Origin: Botrytis cinerea B05.10
Lineage: Eukaryota > Ascomycota > Leotiomycetes > Helotiales > Sclerotiniaceae
DNA: 64,000 nucleotides
Direction: 5' to 3'
NCBI RefSeq assembly: GCF_000143535.2
Contig: NC_037318.1
Location: forward strand, 558,001-622,000
The position numbers and the translations under genes are program-made. Below are positions 1 through 11,823 of the stretch, in pieces (positions within the stretch are counted from its first letter, which is position 1; every line of letters begins with the position of its first letter). A model generated the notes under the pieces. It was not told the DNA's origin, ran no database searches, and saw only the letters and a list, made by a program, of their open reading frames with translations.

Positions 1-1373
1 CAGGTGAATGCATCGTATCTATCACCAGACTCTTCGATTTCCATGCCTCTCTCTCACACATTTCGAAGATCAATGTGCCATGCGATTCGAACGAACGTGA
101 ATAGTTTCAGTGGTAATTTTAATGACAATCAATATCAAGGGCGCCTATTCGAAGATTCACCTCGGCTTTCATCGCCAGATACTGCCAGTACGGATGCTAG
201 CGGCGAAACATTTCCAAGCGATTCGGGTTATGCCTCCAGAGCCCCCAAATCCAACTGTACATCTGCAACCAGCCCGAGAAGTGTATTTCCAGGAGACGAG
301 CACTTAATGTTTGAGAATACAACTTTCAGAAAAGCTGCGCAGCTATCAGAATTTGGCCACGAAGGGTGCTTGAACCAAAGTTGCGGTCTGCAATCAAACC
401 AATCAAATAGTTTAAACTGGCCTGGCCTTGTGAGTTCTCAGTCTGAGCTTAATGGTTACAGAGATCAGCACATACAAGCTTCACGATTTTCTGATTTCAA
501 AGGAAATCCTTTCGAGCTCAGGGGGATGGAAGTTGTTGATAATTCTACAGCCGCATATATTGCACAAAGTGTCGCAGACATTGATCGAACATTTCCAAGC
601 CACTTTTCCGCCGCCGATGCTTCCCAGTACCTAAGATTCCCAATCCAATACGAAGCTGAGCTCTGGGGAAATATCATACCCAGAGCGGACAAGCATGCGA
701 TGACCGGCGCTGCTACTCTGACGCTAGCCATGGGCGCTGAGAATCAATATGCTCCGAGCCCCTTTGAAACTTACGAAAATGAGCGTACATTTCCGTGGTC
801 TGCGGAAGACTTACAGTAGGTTCCATATCCTTTCTTGCAAAAGACTTCATGCTTACTAGCCTTTGTAGAGGATTTTATCAGAATTTCGCAACCATACCCG
901 AGGTCCAATTGCCAAAAGAAAAGGAAGAGGAAGAGGAAGAAGAAGACGATGCAAAGATATTCACTTACGATACTTCATCTCCGAAATCTGACAAAAAGGT
1001 CATCAAGTGCTCTTACCCAGACTGTGACTATGAACCGGGCGGAAAAGACCAATGGAAAGTAGGCAACTTAAGACGACATAAGAAAGAAAAGCACAAGATG
1101 AACCTTAAGAATCGGATCGTTTGCAAAATAATGGACTGCAAAACAACATTTACAAGAGTAGGAAACCGCGATGCACATCTAGAAAACATTCATGGTGCTG
1201 TCATTCTCAGACAAAAGAGGAATCGAAGAAATTCAATGATGGAAAATACCAAGAAGCCATCAGACAGTAGCAGAATTGCAAAAGCACCACAGAAAATCGG
1301 CGGATTTACAAATAGGCCTAAGCAAAATCGATCACAATCAGTTCCTGGACCTTTGAACAACACTGAATTTTGA
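1..1373 (+). CDS. C2H2 zinc-finger protein, 5' partial (at least 439 aa)
   Basis: The frame is open from the first base, so the true start lies upstream of the window. Exon A runs 1-815. A 53 bp intron (816-868, donor GTAGGT, acceptor TGTAG, branch-like CTTACT) removes the stop at 817-819 and joins to exon B (869-1373) in frame. The N-terminal part is Ser/Asn-rich and looks disordered. Exon B opens with an acidic run of Glu and Asp. Two C2H2-like fingers follow: one with Cys-x4-Cys and a widely spaced His-x4-His pair, and a more regular one with Cys-x4-Cys-x12-His-x4-His. A basic Lys/Arg/Ser tail ends the protein. This suggests a nuclear DNA-binding protein. The target is unknown and I do not recognise an orthologue. 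The zinc fingers are seen; the regulatory role is inferred from the family. Confidence 0.75.
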
Positions 1374-2899
1374 GGATATCTCTTGACGAGGCGTTTTCTT
1401 TTTCAATTTCCTTTGACAGGAACTTACACGTGGGGGGTTTTTTCGGAATGGTCACCAAGGTACTTGTTGGCATGGAGGAGCAAAAGAGCCGGTTTCTTCA
1501 ATGGGCGGCAATCTTCAAAGAAGGGCCCGCGTGGTTTAATGAGTATTTATCTTTCATCCGGATCTGAGATACGGTCGAGTTGCTCTTTTATCTCGAATTC
1601 TTGTGCTAATGAGCATTGAGGATCTTTGTCCCTTCTATTTTATCATCAAGCTGGTTTATCGTTTATTGGGCGGGTCCAATGGATCAATGAAATTCTTTTT
1701 TAATAACTTAACCTTATCAGCTAGCATTACAGTCAAATAAAAAACAACACATGATTCAAAGTTTAAGCTCACATCTCTCCATCATTGACTTTCGCGTGCC
1801 AGATACCATGAATACATTCAATGCAAGACCTATGATGAATTGTGCTAAGCTTCCTCAGGAATAGATGAGTTGAGTCTCACATAGTTTACAAACACTAAAT
1901 CTTAGGTTACGAAGTAAATAAATAGACGCGTTAGGATTCAGCACAAAGTAGCCGCTATGTTGATTTCCGTATGTTCTTGATTCTCACAAAGAAAGCGATA
2001 GGAGGACGTATAATTGGATTCCAATGTTATTGAGTGCCCGACGCCATACTTCAAGACGCATAACGTAGGATTCAACAACTATCCGAGTGCATTTTCTAGA
2101 CACGATTTCTAGAGTTTCAACAATACGATAACGGGACTGACTTAATGCTCATAGGATACTCTTTGATGACTCTGACTTGCCCACTATAAGCTATGTGCAG
2201 AGTCGTGAAGTAAACATAGCTAAAAATAGAGTTCGTAAAAAGTCCTGAGTTGAAACCATATATGTGTGGTTGGATCCAGAGCACGTACTTCCAAATGCCA
2301 TGGAAGGACTCGACGACACTAACAAAAAATCAGAAGCTTGATCCAAGCTTAGAAAGTCCTGTGTCTTCAAGTCCTGCACATTCCTTTCTGCAATCTTTCT
2401 GCCCTGCTGAAGGACCTCCCAAGAGAACACTACCAAAAGGTATTCCTCTCGGAAAGTGCCAGCCGATCTGAGATACAAAGAGAACTGATCGATTAGCTGT
2501 CTTCTGCGCTGTCATAGCATGATCTGTAACTGAAGCCCCCAAATGACAGCTCATACCACCGTGTGCTCATGCAGCATGTTCAATCTCAATTATCAAGACG
2601 TGGGGGCTTGTATAGCCACAATGGATATAGGTATTGGGGGCAGCGATTCATCGAACACAAATGAATTAAACTATATTGTCCACGCTTCCCCAAAGCCGCA
2701 CATGCACACAATAATCTTTCAACACACTTCTTTCTCTGCGCGAGATTCGACATTAAATTAAACCCTCGTTATTCAACCCATCAATCATCATTGTAATTCC
2801 GTCATCACAAATTATTTCCACCATTCCCGCTCACCCAAAGACAATCCAAAATAAAAAATAAAAAATAAAAAAACGAGAAACACCCAGCGCTAGCCTTAT
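1374..2899. other. Intergenic, no supported gene
   Basis: About 1.5 kb between the convergent zinc-finger and Gln-rich genes. Reading frames here are short, start at non-ATG codons or overlap on opposite strands, and show no domain. A small inverted repeat with AAGCTT arms lies near 2335-2353. An A-rich AATAAAAAAT tract lies at about 2850-2872, just beyond the 3' end of the minus-strand gene, and could belong to its 3' end region. Confidence 0.5.
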
Positions 2900-3453
2900 T
2901 CATCTTCGCCCTGCAGCGTTCCAACCTCTTTCCCATTCTTGGAGTCCGGCTTCACGTCTCGTATCCAATCCTTGCGGCACTCTCTCGAAGTTCTGATCAT
3001 TTCCCAAATACACATTCATATTGTCTCTACCAGGGGCCGGCAGACTTTGAAGCGAATGTTGTGTAAGCGGTGCAGGCTGCATGGTTTGATATTGTGTCTG
3101 GAAGTCTTGTTGCTGATTGTATTGTGGAGTCCATGTGTTTGGAGTACTCTGGTGGGTAGTTTGCTGGTACTGACCAGTTTGGTAAGACGGATTTTGGTGG
3201 ACGAGTTGTTGGGTTTGAGGTTGTGTGGAATAAGATTGGGCATATGGATCTTGCTGGTATGACTGTTCTTGGTAGGTGGATTGTTGGTATCCTTCAGAGT
3301 GTCGCTGGTAACCTTGCGGTTGCTGATATTGAGTGTATTGAGGATTTTGGTCAGATCCGCTGGAGTTTTGATTCCTAGAGCAGTTCGTGAGTTCTGAGCA
3401 ATTTATCTAAGAAGATCTTATACTCACTGATATGTAGGATTATTACTCGACAT
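2900..3453 (-). CDS. Gln/Tyr-rich low-complexity (prion-like) protein, 166 aa, two exons
   Basis: Not visible as one ORF; assembled from the ATG at 3453-3451. Exon 1 (3453-3428) is joined to exon 2 (3374-2900) across a 53 bp intron (3427-3375) with a GTGAGT donor and a CTCTAG acceptor. The spliced frame is 501 nt and ends in TGA. Roughly residues 9-105 consist mostly of Gln, Tyr, Ser, Thr, Asn and Pro, with repeated YQQ and QYQ units and almost no charge or aliphatic residues. This is the composition of yeast prion-like or condensate-forming domains. The last 45 residues are charged and more ordered (NMNVYLGNDQNFERV and on). No family is recognised. The +1 frame over the last 100 bp also encodes a plausible hydrophilic tail (stop at 2898-2896), so the true C-terminus is uncertain. 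Confidence 0.65.
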
Positions 3454-5107
3454 TTTGATAAGAACGGATCTTCAACTGTTTGAGATGGATGAGTTATCTT
3501 GGGATTCTCGAGTTGATTTAAAAAGAAGTGGCTGTTTGTCAATTAACAACACATTACTTCTATAACCCTCGTTTATATATTTTTTCTCTGCCGCACACTT
3601 TACAACTTCCCAACTCTTCCTTTCGGAGCGCACTGTACCTTTGCTTATCCATCCGATAGATTCCAGGCAAAAGCAAAATCCAAGAATCTCGCCTTAGAAT
3701 CGTACGTGATGAGTCCTGTACGATGTTTTGAGCACCAACTCGTTGGCTCGCTTATTTTAGGGGGGGCACAACAATGTCTTCCACCACGCGTTTGATTCCA
3801 AGCTTGCCCAATAGTCAGTCTTTAACCAGTAATGCCCTAAAATAAATTCGCTAAAACAAAATGCAAGTTACTTCTTACAAAGTCCTTTCCGTGTCTAATA
3901 CCAGTAACATCATACATGGTCTAGATCCCATTTGACAAGAAAGGACTTGCGTCATTGCAGTAGGAACGTATCAAAGCTGCAAACATTCAATATAAAGGCG
4001 ATAGGACTGGAAGGAATTGACCGAATCTCTGGGTATGAAGGACTTTCATATGATTTATTCGTGAGTTTTTACGACAGGAACTGTTGCCGGGAGGCTTAAA
4101 AAAATCATGCATCTGGTCTTATGACCACACAGCGTGCAAGAATTGCACCAGTGAGCACTAGGGAGAACAGTAATAAGTTTGAAAGGTCGAATTGTTTGAG
4201 TAACGTAAAAACACAGAGGCGCCGACGTTCAACCCAGCGTTCATTCACTGATTCCTACACAACTGTGGAAGCGGTTAGTATGAATTTTACCGAATTATAC
4301 GCGCAGACAACTGCGAGAAAGATCAACAAGTCAAAATATCGACTGAAGATGTGCTTCATAGGTGAAGTTGAGTACAAAAATAGTTGTACAGATCTGAGGA
4401 CTTTCTCGGACTGTTTCGCGCACATTGGAAAATCATCGTCACTTGACAACATCTCTTAAAACAGGACTCCAAGAACTCCAAAATCCAACACAAGAAATCA
4501 CTACAAACTGAACAATGAAAGAAATAATTCTAGTATCAAACAATCGAACAACATATTTGTTCTGATTTTGATAATTGAGAATTATTCTTCAGACCAAGTA
4601 TCCACCAGTGCACTTTTCCACATATGATATAAAGCTATGTTTTAGAACTAAGAAAATTATTAAACGAAAAATAAAATAAGTTACTAGACTAAAATACTCG
4701 TGCGCACTACTTTGTACCAGTGAATCATAAATGGATATGAAAAACGTGAAAGTTTAAATGCATTCCTGCTCAGTAGTTCAAAATCCACAAAATCACTATC
4801 AAATACTAGTCCGCACCAATTAAGACATGCATATAGCATATAGGATGTGACTATGATAACGACAACGAAAATCCATCTTTATTTAATTATTATGTGCTGC
4901 GAGAACGTATTTGCCTCTTTTTCCCAAAATAAATCGCTACGGGTCAACCCAGCAGTAGATATTCCGTAAGTGTTGTCAACCAAAACTCCATGCTTGCAAA
5001 ATAAGTTATAGTAATACAAATCTGTACTATGAATTATATGCAACTCTATCATCTTGTCTCAATATAACAAACGCGCTGTCTCTCCAGAAACCTTGAAAAT
5101 TAATACC
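3454..5107. other. Intergenic region upstream of the Gln-rich gene and downstream of EFR3
   Basis: About 1.65 kb. It should contain the promoter of the minus-strand Gln-rich gene (3454 upward) and the 3' region of EFR3 (below 5108). The only notable frame is 4121-4459 on the plus strand: 112 codons, ATG start, a basic Arg-rich N-terminus and no recognisable domain. I regard it as unsupported. The stretch 4500-5080 is AT-rich and has no coding signal. Confidence 0.45.
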
Positions 5108-8100
5108 TCAATAAGGAGGCATACCAACATTCCCTTTTTCATCCCCACCAATCTCAATACCACTCAGTAGATCTTGGAGATCTACCACCTTTCCATTTTC
5201 TTCACCCCATGGCATACTTGAGTATCCACCGGCTCTACTCTTTGTGCTTCTTTTTGTGCTTCGGCCGGTTCGGAATCCTTCAGGTGAATGGTTTTGCGCT
5301 TGATCATGAATGGATATATTTTCACCCACAAGCGAGGATGGAAGTGGTGGAACAGGGGGAACTGTGGTGTCATCGTGTGCTACATCTGCTCTATCTCGTG
5401 ATTTCGATCTCGATCGTCCGGCCGAACGCATAGATGCAGATCTTTCTACGCCCGAACTAATTTGCTGGTTGTACGTGTTGATAGATATCTCTGAAGCTGA
5501 GAAGTCATAACTAACCATGCTTTCACTACTTGCATCACTCTGTGGCGCACCAGCCCTTGTAGCTGGTAAAGCTGCTGTCTGACCCGAAAGTACTCGTTTC
5601 AACTGATCAACCCTAGTTACTGACCCGCGGCTTGATTCACTAGCAGGCGCATTTGAATGTCCACTACCTTTTCTTAGCTTGTGCATGGCGCCAATCCCGC
5701 TGGCGGTTCCATATGTTGAATTTGCACCACTTTTCAGATTATGCGCACCAGTAGGAGAGGCTGTTCCACTGTTACTACCATTACCGAGTCCATTGATAGT
5801 AAGGAAACTACGACGGCCATTGATCATTGTACCTGCGCGCGATCCACTGATTGAGGCGGCCTTGCTAGCTTCCTGCGCAACGGCAATCACGGACTCCTTA
5901 TTCCATTCAGACATCATTTCTTCCTTGATTCTTTCCGGCATGGTAGTATCTCGTGGTGATGAAGGCACATCCACACTAAGTATTGGATGGGTGTAGCTTC
6001 TGCCAGGAGATGTTGGGGGGCTGCTTGGAGGAGAATTTAGAGATGCCGCATAAGATAAAGAGATAAGTTTGACCAATTGGAACCGGTCATCAAAGGTTGA
6101 TAGAGAGTCGGCGCCGGCATAACTGGGCGTTTGTTCTTGCTGAGATGCTACTTTCCCTTGTGGGCCAATATTATGGAGTTTAAGGGGAGGAAATCGAATG
6201 CTATCGGCCCAAAACATGGCCTTTTGACGTTGGCGGATTTCGTCTTGGACTGTCTTGCCAACGGGTGACATTTCAATTTCGAATTTCTCACACAACGTCC
6301 AGAAATATCCATGACATAGACTTCCGATTCGGACTTTTTGGACTGGTAGTTCGAACGATTTTATATCTTCTTGTAATCGAAACATCATGGGCAACCCGCT
6401 TCTGATCGCATTTACTCCCAAATGCTTGACAAGACTTGTGAGAAGAAGATGTAATACAAGAATATCGTTCTCGTAGTCTACAAATTGCAAGGCATTTTCA
6501 TAGATGGCAAGATGTAGCAGCTGTGAAAAAGTTGTCCGGGATGACGATCTAGAGGGCTTCTCTGCCTTTGAAGCGTTCGATACTGCTCTCTTTGTGAGAT
6601 TGGTGGATGATTCATCCCTTGCACTCTTCGCTAATCCCTTCGGCTTGTCGTCGAAGATTTGCTGATCAGCCTTTGTAACTTCCCGATCAAGCCACGTCAA
6701 TAATGCATCAGCGTACGCTCGTCTTACACGCCCATCCGTGTCACGCAGTAACCATTGTGTACCCTCCCAAGTCTTGATTGGAACTCTGTTTCTTCCCAGA
6801 TTTCCCGCAGTCATAGTCTTGTGACTTGCAACAAGCAGGATTAACTTTATTGATTCCAGAGCTGTGATCTTAGCTGTATCAAACGAAAAGAATCCATCAG
6901 TATTTGGATCTTCGGTCATATTAGTGCCAGACAACAGAGCCTCTGTGGCAGATTTTGGATCTTCAATTGCTGCAGCGGTGCTAGGAATAGGTGATAGTGT
7001 CGAAGGTTTCAAACGTGCTAGGATCGCTGATACCATGTCAGATATTTGATCTGCATAGTAAACGTGTGTGGCCAAATCTCCCAGACAATTCTGCAATCGG
7101 GCTAGAAGATCCTTCCTAGTGCCTGTTGGAACCATAGCCGGCTCAGATGCAATTGACGCATGCAAAGCACCAGCATCGACCTTTTCATCGGCTCCATTAT
7201 CTGGCTGAAGATGAGGTCCACCGACATTTCCAAGTTGTAAAACTATCAATATGTGCTGTATCAAACCGATTAAAACATCCATTACGCTTAATCCTATCAA
7301 GTTGATATCAGATTTGAGTAAAGAGTCTACCATTGTTGCAAGAACGAGTTGTTGCATAAGAGTGGACTCGACTTGGTCAGTCCGCACCAAACTATCCATG
7401 GCCGTCACCAGAATGACATATCGGTCTTGAACTGGAGTCCATCTGGCAATCATTTCGAAAATGCGTGGTGCCCATCCTTTGCAATTCTCGTTTGGACCAT
7501 TCTCAATAACAGATTCTTGCTGGGAAACTCGATCTGCAATAAACTTCAATACCGCTGTCGTAGCTCCATGTACCTGAGCTCGGTTGTTGACGACAAAGAT
7601 TTGTTTTAAACATTGTGTAGCTAAAACACCAATGTTCTCTTCTGCCAATTTGTCTGCGTCTGCAGTTGTTCCAGGTAAAGCGGTAGCATTATCTCCTTCC
7701 GTATCAGCCGTTCCAGCTGTCGCATTGCTTGCCCTTCTCTTTAACAATGATTTTTCCGTTCCAGTGTGCTCTTCTGTCTCAGCTCGTTGTTGTAGTATAT
7801 CAATGAAGTCCTCACTATCCGTCCAAATGTTCTCTAACAGTATCGGCACAATGACATCCAATTGCCTTCCCGCCACTGTAGACAAAGCTTGGGAAGATGC
7901 CACACTCTTGACCGCTTGTAAGCCAAGACCCCTCCATCTAATAGCGACCGGCGCGCTCTGAGGGCTACTGCTTGTCTGTGTTCTTGTCGAAGCAAATGAC
8001 GCGTAGATTCGCACGATTTCCTCGTATTGGTGGAGATATTCTTGATCCGCGGAAAGACTTGCCATGTCATGATTCTCGCAGAAGACCTGAAAAGTGGGTA

Positions 8101-8507
8101 TTGAGGATTCCACCATGGTAACATCTTGCGCACGAAGTATGATATTGAAAATCTTAAGAACGTAAGGCGCATATAGAGGTAAGTCTCGGGGTGCTTTTTC
8201 GATTAAAGCCGCGAGAATTTGGAGGGTAACTTGCACGTTTCTATTTCTCCAATCAGCATATATCATAGCTGAACTTCGGATGATCAACAAACCCTATTCT
8301 AGCTCTCCAAACATCACTTGCAGTCTTCTTCTCCAAGAACTCCCCCACCTTCTGCACCTTACTCCTTCGTGTCGTGGCATAGAACAAGAGATAACTCAAT
8401 TCACTTGAATTCGCCTTGACATCGACTGCCCCCTTTGTTGTCTTGGGGTAGCATTTCAGTATGAGAACCTGATGCTTGGGACGGCATTTCTGCCGTATGG
8501 CATGCAT
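5108..8507 (-). CDS. EFR3: EFR3-like plasma-membrane scaffold protein, 1115 aa
   Basis: Efr3 anchors the Stt4/PI4KIII-alpha kinase complex (with Ypp1/TTC7) at the plasma membrane and so supports PI4P synthesis. The start is the ATG at 8507-8505, giving MHAIRQKCRPKHQ, the N-terminus typical of fungal Efr3 proteins. It contains a basic patch and cysteines (residues 8 and about 19) suited to membrane attachment. Exon 1 (8507-8293) ends in ...VWRARIG and joins NVQVTLQILAALIE after a 52 bp intron (8292-8241, donor GTTTGT, acceptor AATAG). Exon 2 runs 8240-5108. The N-terminal half to two thirds is helical, HEAT/ARM-like (for example around MQQLVLATMVDSLL). The C-terminal third is Ser/Pro/Gly-rich and probably disordered and phosphorylated, as in other fungal Efr3 proteins. 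The longer frame that reads through the intron upstream of 8240 should not be used as the N-terminus. Confidence 0.9.
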
Positions 8508-9424
8508 TGAATACGCGGCGCAAGAATTCAAATTAGAATCTCGGGGGGTTGTTTACTTTCGCACAATCGCAACGTTTTGCGAAATGGCAAATCGAGTGGT
8601 TTCTCTAGGTGAGATTTGTTTTGAAAACAAGTCTCAAATGTGTCTGACTAACTCTTATCACGAACACGTCGTCAGCTGAAGTAAATTAATATTGAAATTG
8701 TTTGGACCCTGCTGACCGAGACTTCCAGGTTGTCTGAGTTGGGAGTCGAAATAAATCGCTAGGCACCAAATAAGGCTATACCGTACATACTCTGGTGCAA
8801 ACAAGATTTCGGTGAGCGGAATACGAACTCTCCGGGATGACGTAAACGAGGCTGCAGAGCCAAATAAGCAAGGCTACGATATAATATAAATGAGCAATGA
8901 GAGACTGTGAAAGAAAAGGGTTCTCTGAAGGTACATTGGTGAGAATATAAGAGTATCTGTCGTGTTCTTTTCCCAAACTTGCTAACAAGTCCCATAGATT
9001 GCGTGAAACATGTTGTCAAAGAACAGCTCAGCTACATGCTCCACAGTCACATGTCAGTGCACTGTCAGTGCAGACGATGCAGACGATGAAGTCTGCAGAG
9101 ATTCTCTGTTAGCCGTGCGCATTTGTGCAGTTTGACAAGACTTTATTATACCCATATGTTTCCATATGAAGATACAAGGGGTGGCATATCAAAAACAACG
9201 TCCAGAATATCTAATGCGCCGTCTCTTTGGAAAGTCTATTGCTTTGCCCTCGGGCTGCCCCAAGAACCAGAATGTACGAAATGGTATCGAAAAGGAAATC
9301 TAAAAGTCTATCAAAACATAACTCTGCATATGCTCAATGCTCGTCCCTCGCTCTCTTCCCCCTTATTCGATATATTACACCCTACAGTCGACCTCGCAGA
9401 ATCATTTCATTGCACTACATTCCC
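8508..9424. other. Intergenic: EFR3 promoter side and 3' flank of the thioesterase gene
   Basis: About 0.9 kb between two minus-strand genes. Short overlapping frames on both strands show no domain or conserved-looking composition. A short imperfect direct repeat (CAGTGCA and GCAGACGATG units) lies at 9054-9088. No TATA box or other regulatory site could be called with confidence. Confidence 0.4.
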
Positions 9425-10596
9425 TTAGATTTTAGCTTTCTCTGTTCCGTCTTGGTTAAGTCTCACAACACCCTACAATACCTGTTAGCAATATACTCAA
9501 TATGATTCTCAAAGGAAAGCCCCTACCTCTTGAAAACAAGTAGCAATCAACGTTCCGTCCTTAGTAAACATATGTTGGGTGACCACTCCTCTCCCATCTC
9601 CAGACCATGGACTCGACATCTCTGTAAACATCCACTCATCTGCTCTAAACCTCCTTGGCTCATGGAAATATATAGTATGGTCTAAACTAACCATCATACC
9701 AACCTCTGGTCTCCTCTTTTCATTATTCAAATCGTCGCCGAAGCCTTCTGCTTCTTTCAATTTCTTCATATACTTTTCGTTGTCGTTTTCTCCTGCGGTG
9801 TCTCCCTTCTTTTTATTTTCTTCGCTGCCATATCTCCATAGTTTATGTATTCTCCCAACAGTTCCAATGAAGTAGCTATCACTCATATAAGCCAATGCAT
9901 TCAAATGCGCCTGATGTCCACCTTCATCACTAATTCTTCCCCTTGCTTTGATCCACTGCCGGGTTCTCTGTTCATGCGGTTGCCCAGTCTCCCCATTCAA
10001 AATCTCGAGTCTTTGACTAACAAATGGACTATCAGTCCTCATTTCCATCTGTAACAACTCTTCATCCTCATTCGGTTGTCTGATGTTCTTGGGGATTGGC
10101 ACCGCATGTTCTACTTTTTGCTTCCCTCCACTGTTCTCCCTCACAAATGACATAGTCGTTGTGAAAATACATTTTCCCTTTTGACGTGCTTGCACTGTAC
10201 GAGTAGCGAACGAGCGACCTTCACGAACATGTTCGACGTAATACATGACTGGCAAATCGGAGTTTCCAGCTAAGACAAAATAGCAGTGCATGCTGTGTAC
10301 CGTGAAGTTATGCGGAACTGTGCATTGTGCGGCTGCAAGGCATTGTGCGATAATTGCCCCTCCATAAATGCCTCGTGCGCCAGGGGGATGCCATAAAGGG
10401 TGAGTATTCGTGAAGATATCCTGGGTAGAGAGAGGTTAGATACAAATATCCATTGAGCAAGTATACACAGCATTGTAGGGCATCGGGTTCTTACTGGCGC
10501 AATTTGACTCAGCTCTCGAAGCTCCAACACATTCTCGATGGCAGATTTCGAGGGATTGATCGGAGGAGGTGGAACAAGCGTTGGGCGATCAGTCAT
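9425..10596 (-). CDS. Acyl-CoA thioesterase (TesB/ACOT8-type), 347 aa, predicted peroxisomal
   Basis: Hydrolyses acyl-CoA to free fatty acid and CoA, probably in the peroxisome alongside beta-oxidation. There are three exons: 10596-10495, 10420-9527 and 9472-9425. The introns are 74 bp (donor GTAAGA, acceptor CCCAG) and 54 bp (donor GTAGGG, acceptor TGTAG). The double-hotdog features are in order: GARGIYGGAIIAQ with LWHPPG near the N-terminus, HSMHCYFVLAG, YYVEHVREGRSFATR, then the C-terminal hotdog. In this last part the expected catalytic Asp (SLDHTIYFHEP), Ser/Thr (EMSSPWSGDGRG) and Gln (ATCFQEGVVR) are all present. A hydrophilic Lys/Glu insert (about residues 235-270) separates the halves. 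The last exon adds only 15 residues and ends in AKI, a peroxisomal PTS1-type tripeptide. Without exon 3 the protein would end in VGAFL and lose this signal. Two CCGAGG motifs lie upstream. Confidence 0.9.
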
Positions 10597-10812
10597 CTTG
10601 TTATCGTAAGTGTTTGAAATTAGAACGAATTTTCGAGAGAGAGAGAGAGAGAGGTCTATTTTGATGAACGAGGCGGGGTTTCGTATTGTAGATACTCAGG
10701 TTTAAGTATATATGAGCAGTGAAATATAATTCCTTTTCGAAAACAACTTCATACTTTTCATGTTTTATTAATCACTGACCAAATACCTCTTTGATAAGAA
10801 ACTCGCTTTTGG

Positions 10813-10818
10813 CCGAGG
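10813..10818 (+). promoter_or_regulatory. CCGAGG motif, candidate fatty-acid response element
   Basis: Exact CCGAGG about 217 bp upstream of the thioesterase ATG. In Aspergillus and related fungi, FarA/FarB-type Zn2Cys6 regulators act through CCTCGG/CCGAGG elements on beta-oxidation and peroxisomal genes. The fit with the downstream enzyme is inference. Confidence 0.4.
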
Positions 10819-11026
10819 TTCATGGGCAAAAGCGGGCCGAAGCGTTCTAACGGCCACTCACATGTCTCACTCACATTTACCGACATAACCCCTGAAACTT
10901 TCTTCGAGCTTCAATTTCTCATTGCAATAACAAGAAGTGGATTCACAATCTATTTCCAGAATGATTGATTTTTCCATTGATCATCAATTACCATCTGACT
11001 GGATTCCTACTTGGTAACAATTAATG

Positions 11027-11032
11027 CCGAGG
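11027..11032 (+). promoter_or_regulatory. Second CCGAGG motif, candidate fatty-acid response element
   Basis: A second exact CCGAGG, about 431 bp upstream of the same thioesterase start and in the same orientation as the first. Both copies are followed by TT (CCGAGGTT). One hexamer could be chance; two before a PTS1 acyl-CoA thioesterase make regulation more plausible. Confidence 0.35.
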
Positions 11033-11538
11033 TTGGTATTGAGTTCATAGTGGAGCTCAGCCTTGGGCCCTTGGCTGCAGTATCTGCCCCTTTCTAGAAA
11101 GCTCATTAGACAATAAGCATACCACATCAACTGAGTGTAGTTTCGAACCCCATCACAAATTTAAAGAAGGCATGCATAGTATTAAAGTTTGTGAATATAT
11201 CATTAAGATCCATATTATTACCTGGTATCGTATTGTACCTTATTATCCAACCAATAGCTCTTGACCAAAAAGATCATGCACGAGCCTACATCCTCAATGT
11301 AGGGACTATACATCATATGCTACTCGTACTATCGCCCGGGACAAAATCCAAGCTCCTATCCTGTCTAGCCTTTTTATTGGTCGTTTTTCCAGAGAAAAGA
11401 ATGGTGGATAGATATACTTGCGTGAGTTACCAGGCGTAGGCGCGGGCTCGGTAAAGTATATTCCCTAGTCATATCGTGGACTTCACGTGGTGACTTCCTG
11501 AAGTTTCGGAATTTTACTTCCGGAATACATTTTGACTT

Positions 11539-11823
11539 TCATCCAGTGATAACGATAGTAGCTGCATACAACTGGTCTTCCATCTCACTAATCTTGTTCT
11601 GCGCGTTGTGCAAGTACGCAGACGCATCGGAAGATTCAAAATTGTCTAATCCGCTAAAAATTGAGGGCGATAAAATCCAATGACAAACATTTCTTAGCAG
11701 AACAAGTCAATTTAAGGCTTGTTGTTAAAGTTGAGGAAATTCAAAGACATACATCGCTCTTGTTGTCAAAGAATTGCTGTCCGCTATCCACATTGTCTTA
11801 AAAACTTCTTCCTCTTTGCTCAT
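11539..11823 (-). CDS. Small two-exon hypothetical protein, 61 aa
   Basis: Too short and too split to appear as an ORF. The ATG at 11823-11821 is preceded in frame by stops. Exon 1 (11823-11753) encodes MSKEEEVFKTMWIADS and on. A 99 bp intron (11752-11654) has a consensus GTATGT donor, a TGCTAAG branch-like site and a TTTTAG acceptor. Exon 2 (11653-11539) keeps the frame through to TGA. The product is acidic and hydrophilic. Its second half (AYLHNAQNKISEMEDQLY) looks like an amphipathic or coiled-coil helix, followed by a short hydrophobic end. There is no signal peptide and no cysteine. I recognise no family. It sits between the thioesterase and HET genes, all on the minus strand. Support is splice consensus plus protein-like composition only. 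Confidence 0.5.

Larger units (their letters stand above)
10597..11538. other. Intergenic: promoter of the thioesterase gene
   Basis: About 0.9 kb upstream of the thioesterase start and beyond the 3' end of the small 61-residue gene. It contains a (GA)n run at about 10636-10652 close to the start codon and the two CCGAGG hexamers listed separately. The plus-strand frame at 11191-11439 has no domain and is not called. Confidence 0.45.

Noticed and set aside
1370..1619. Two overlapping frames just after the zinc-finger stop
   Set aside because: The longer starts at TTG inside the previous stop region; no domain and likely 3' UTR.
4121..4459. 112-codon ATG frame, basic N-terminus
   Set aside because: No domain, no splice context, AT-rich surroundings; kept only as a note in the intergenic entry.
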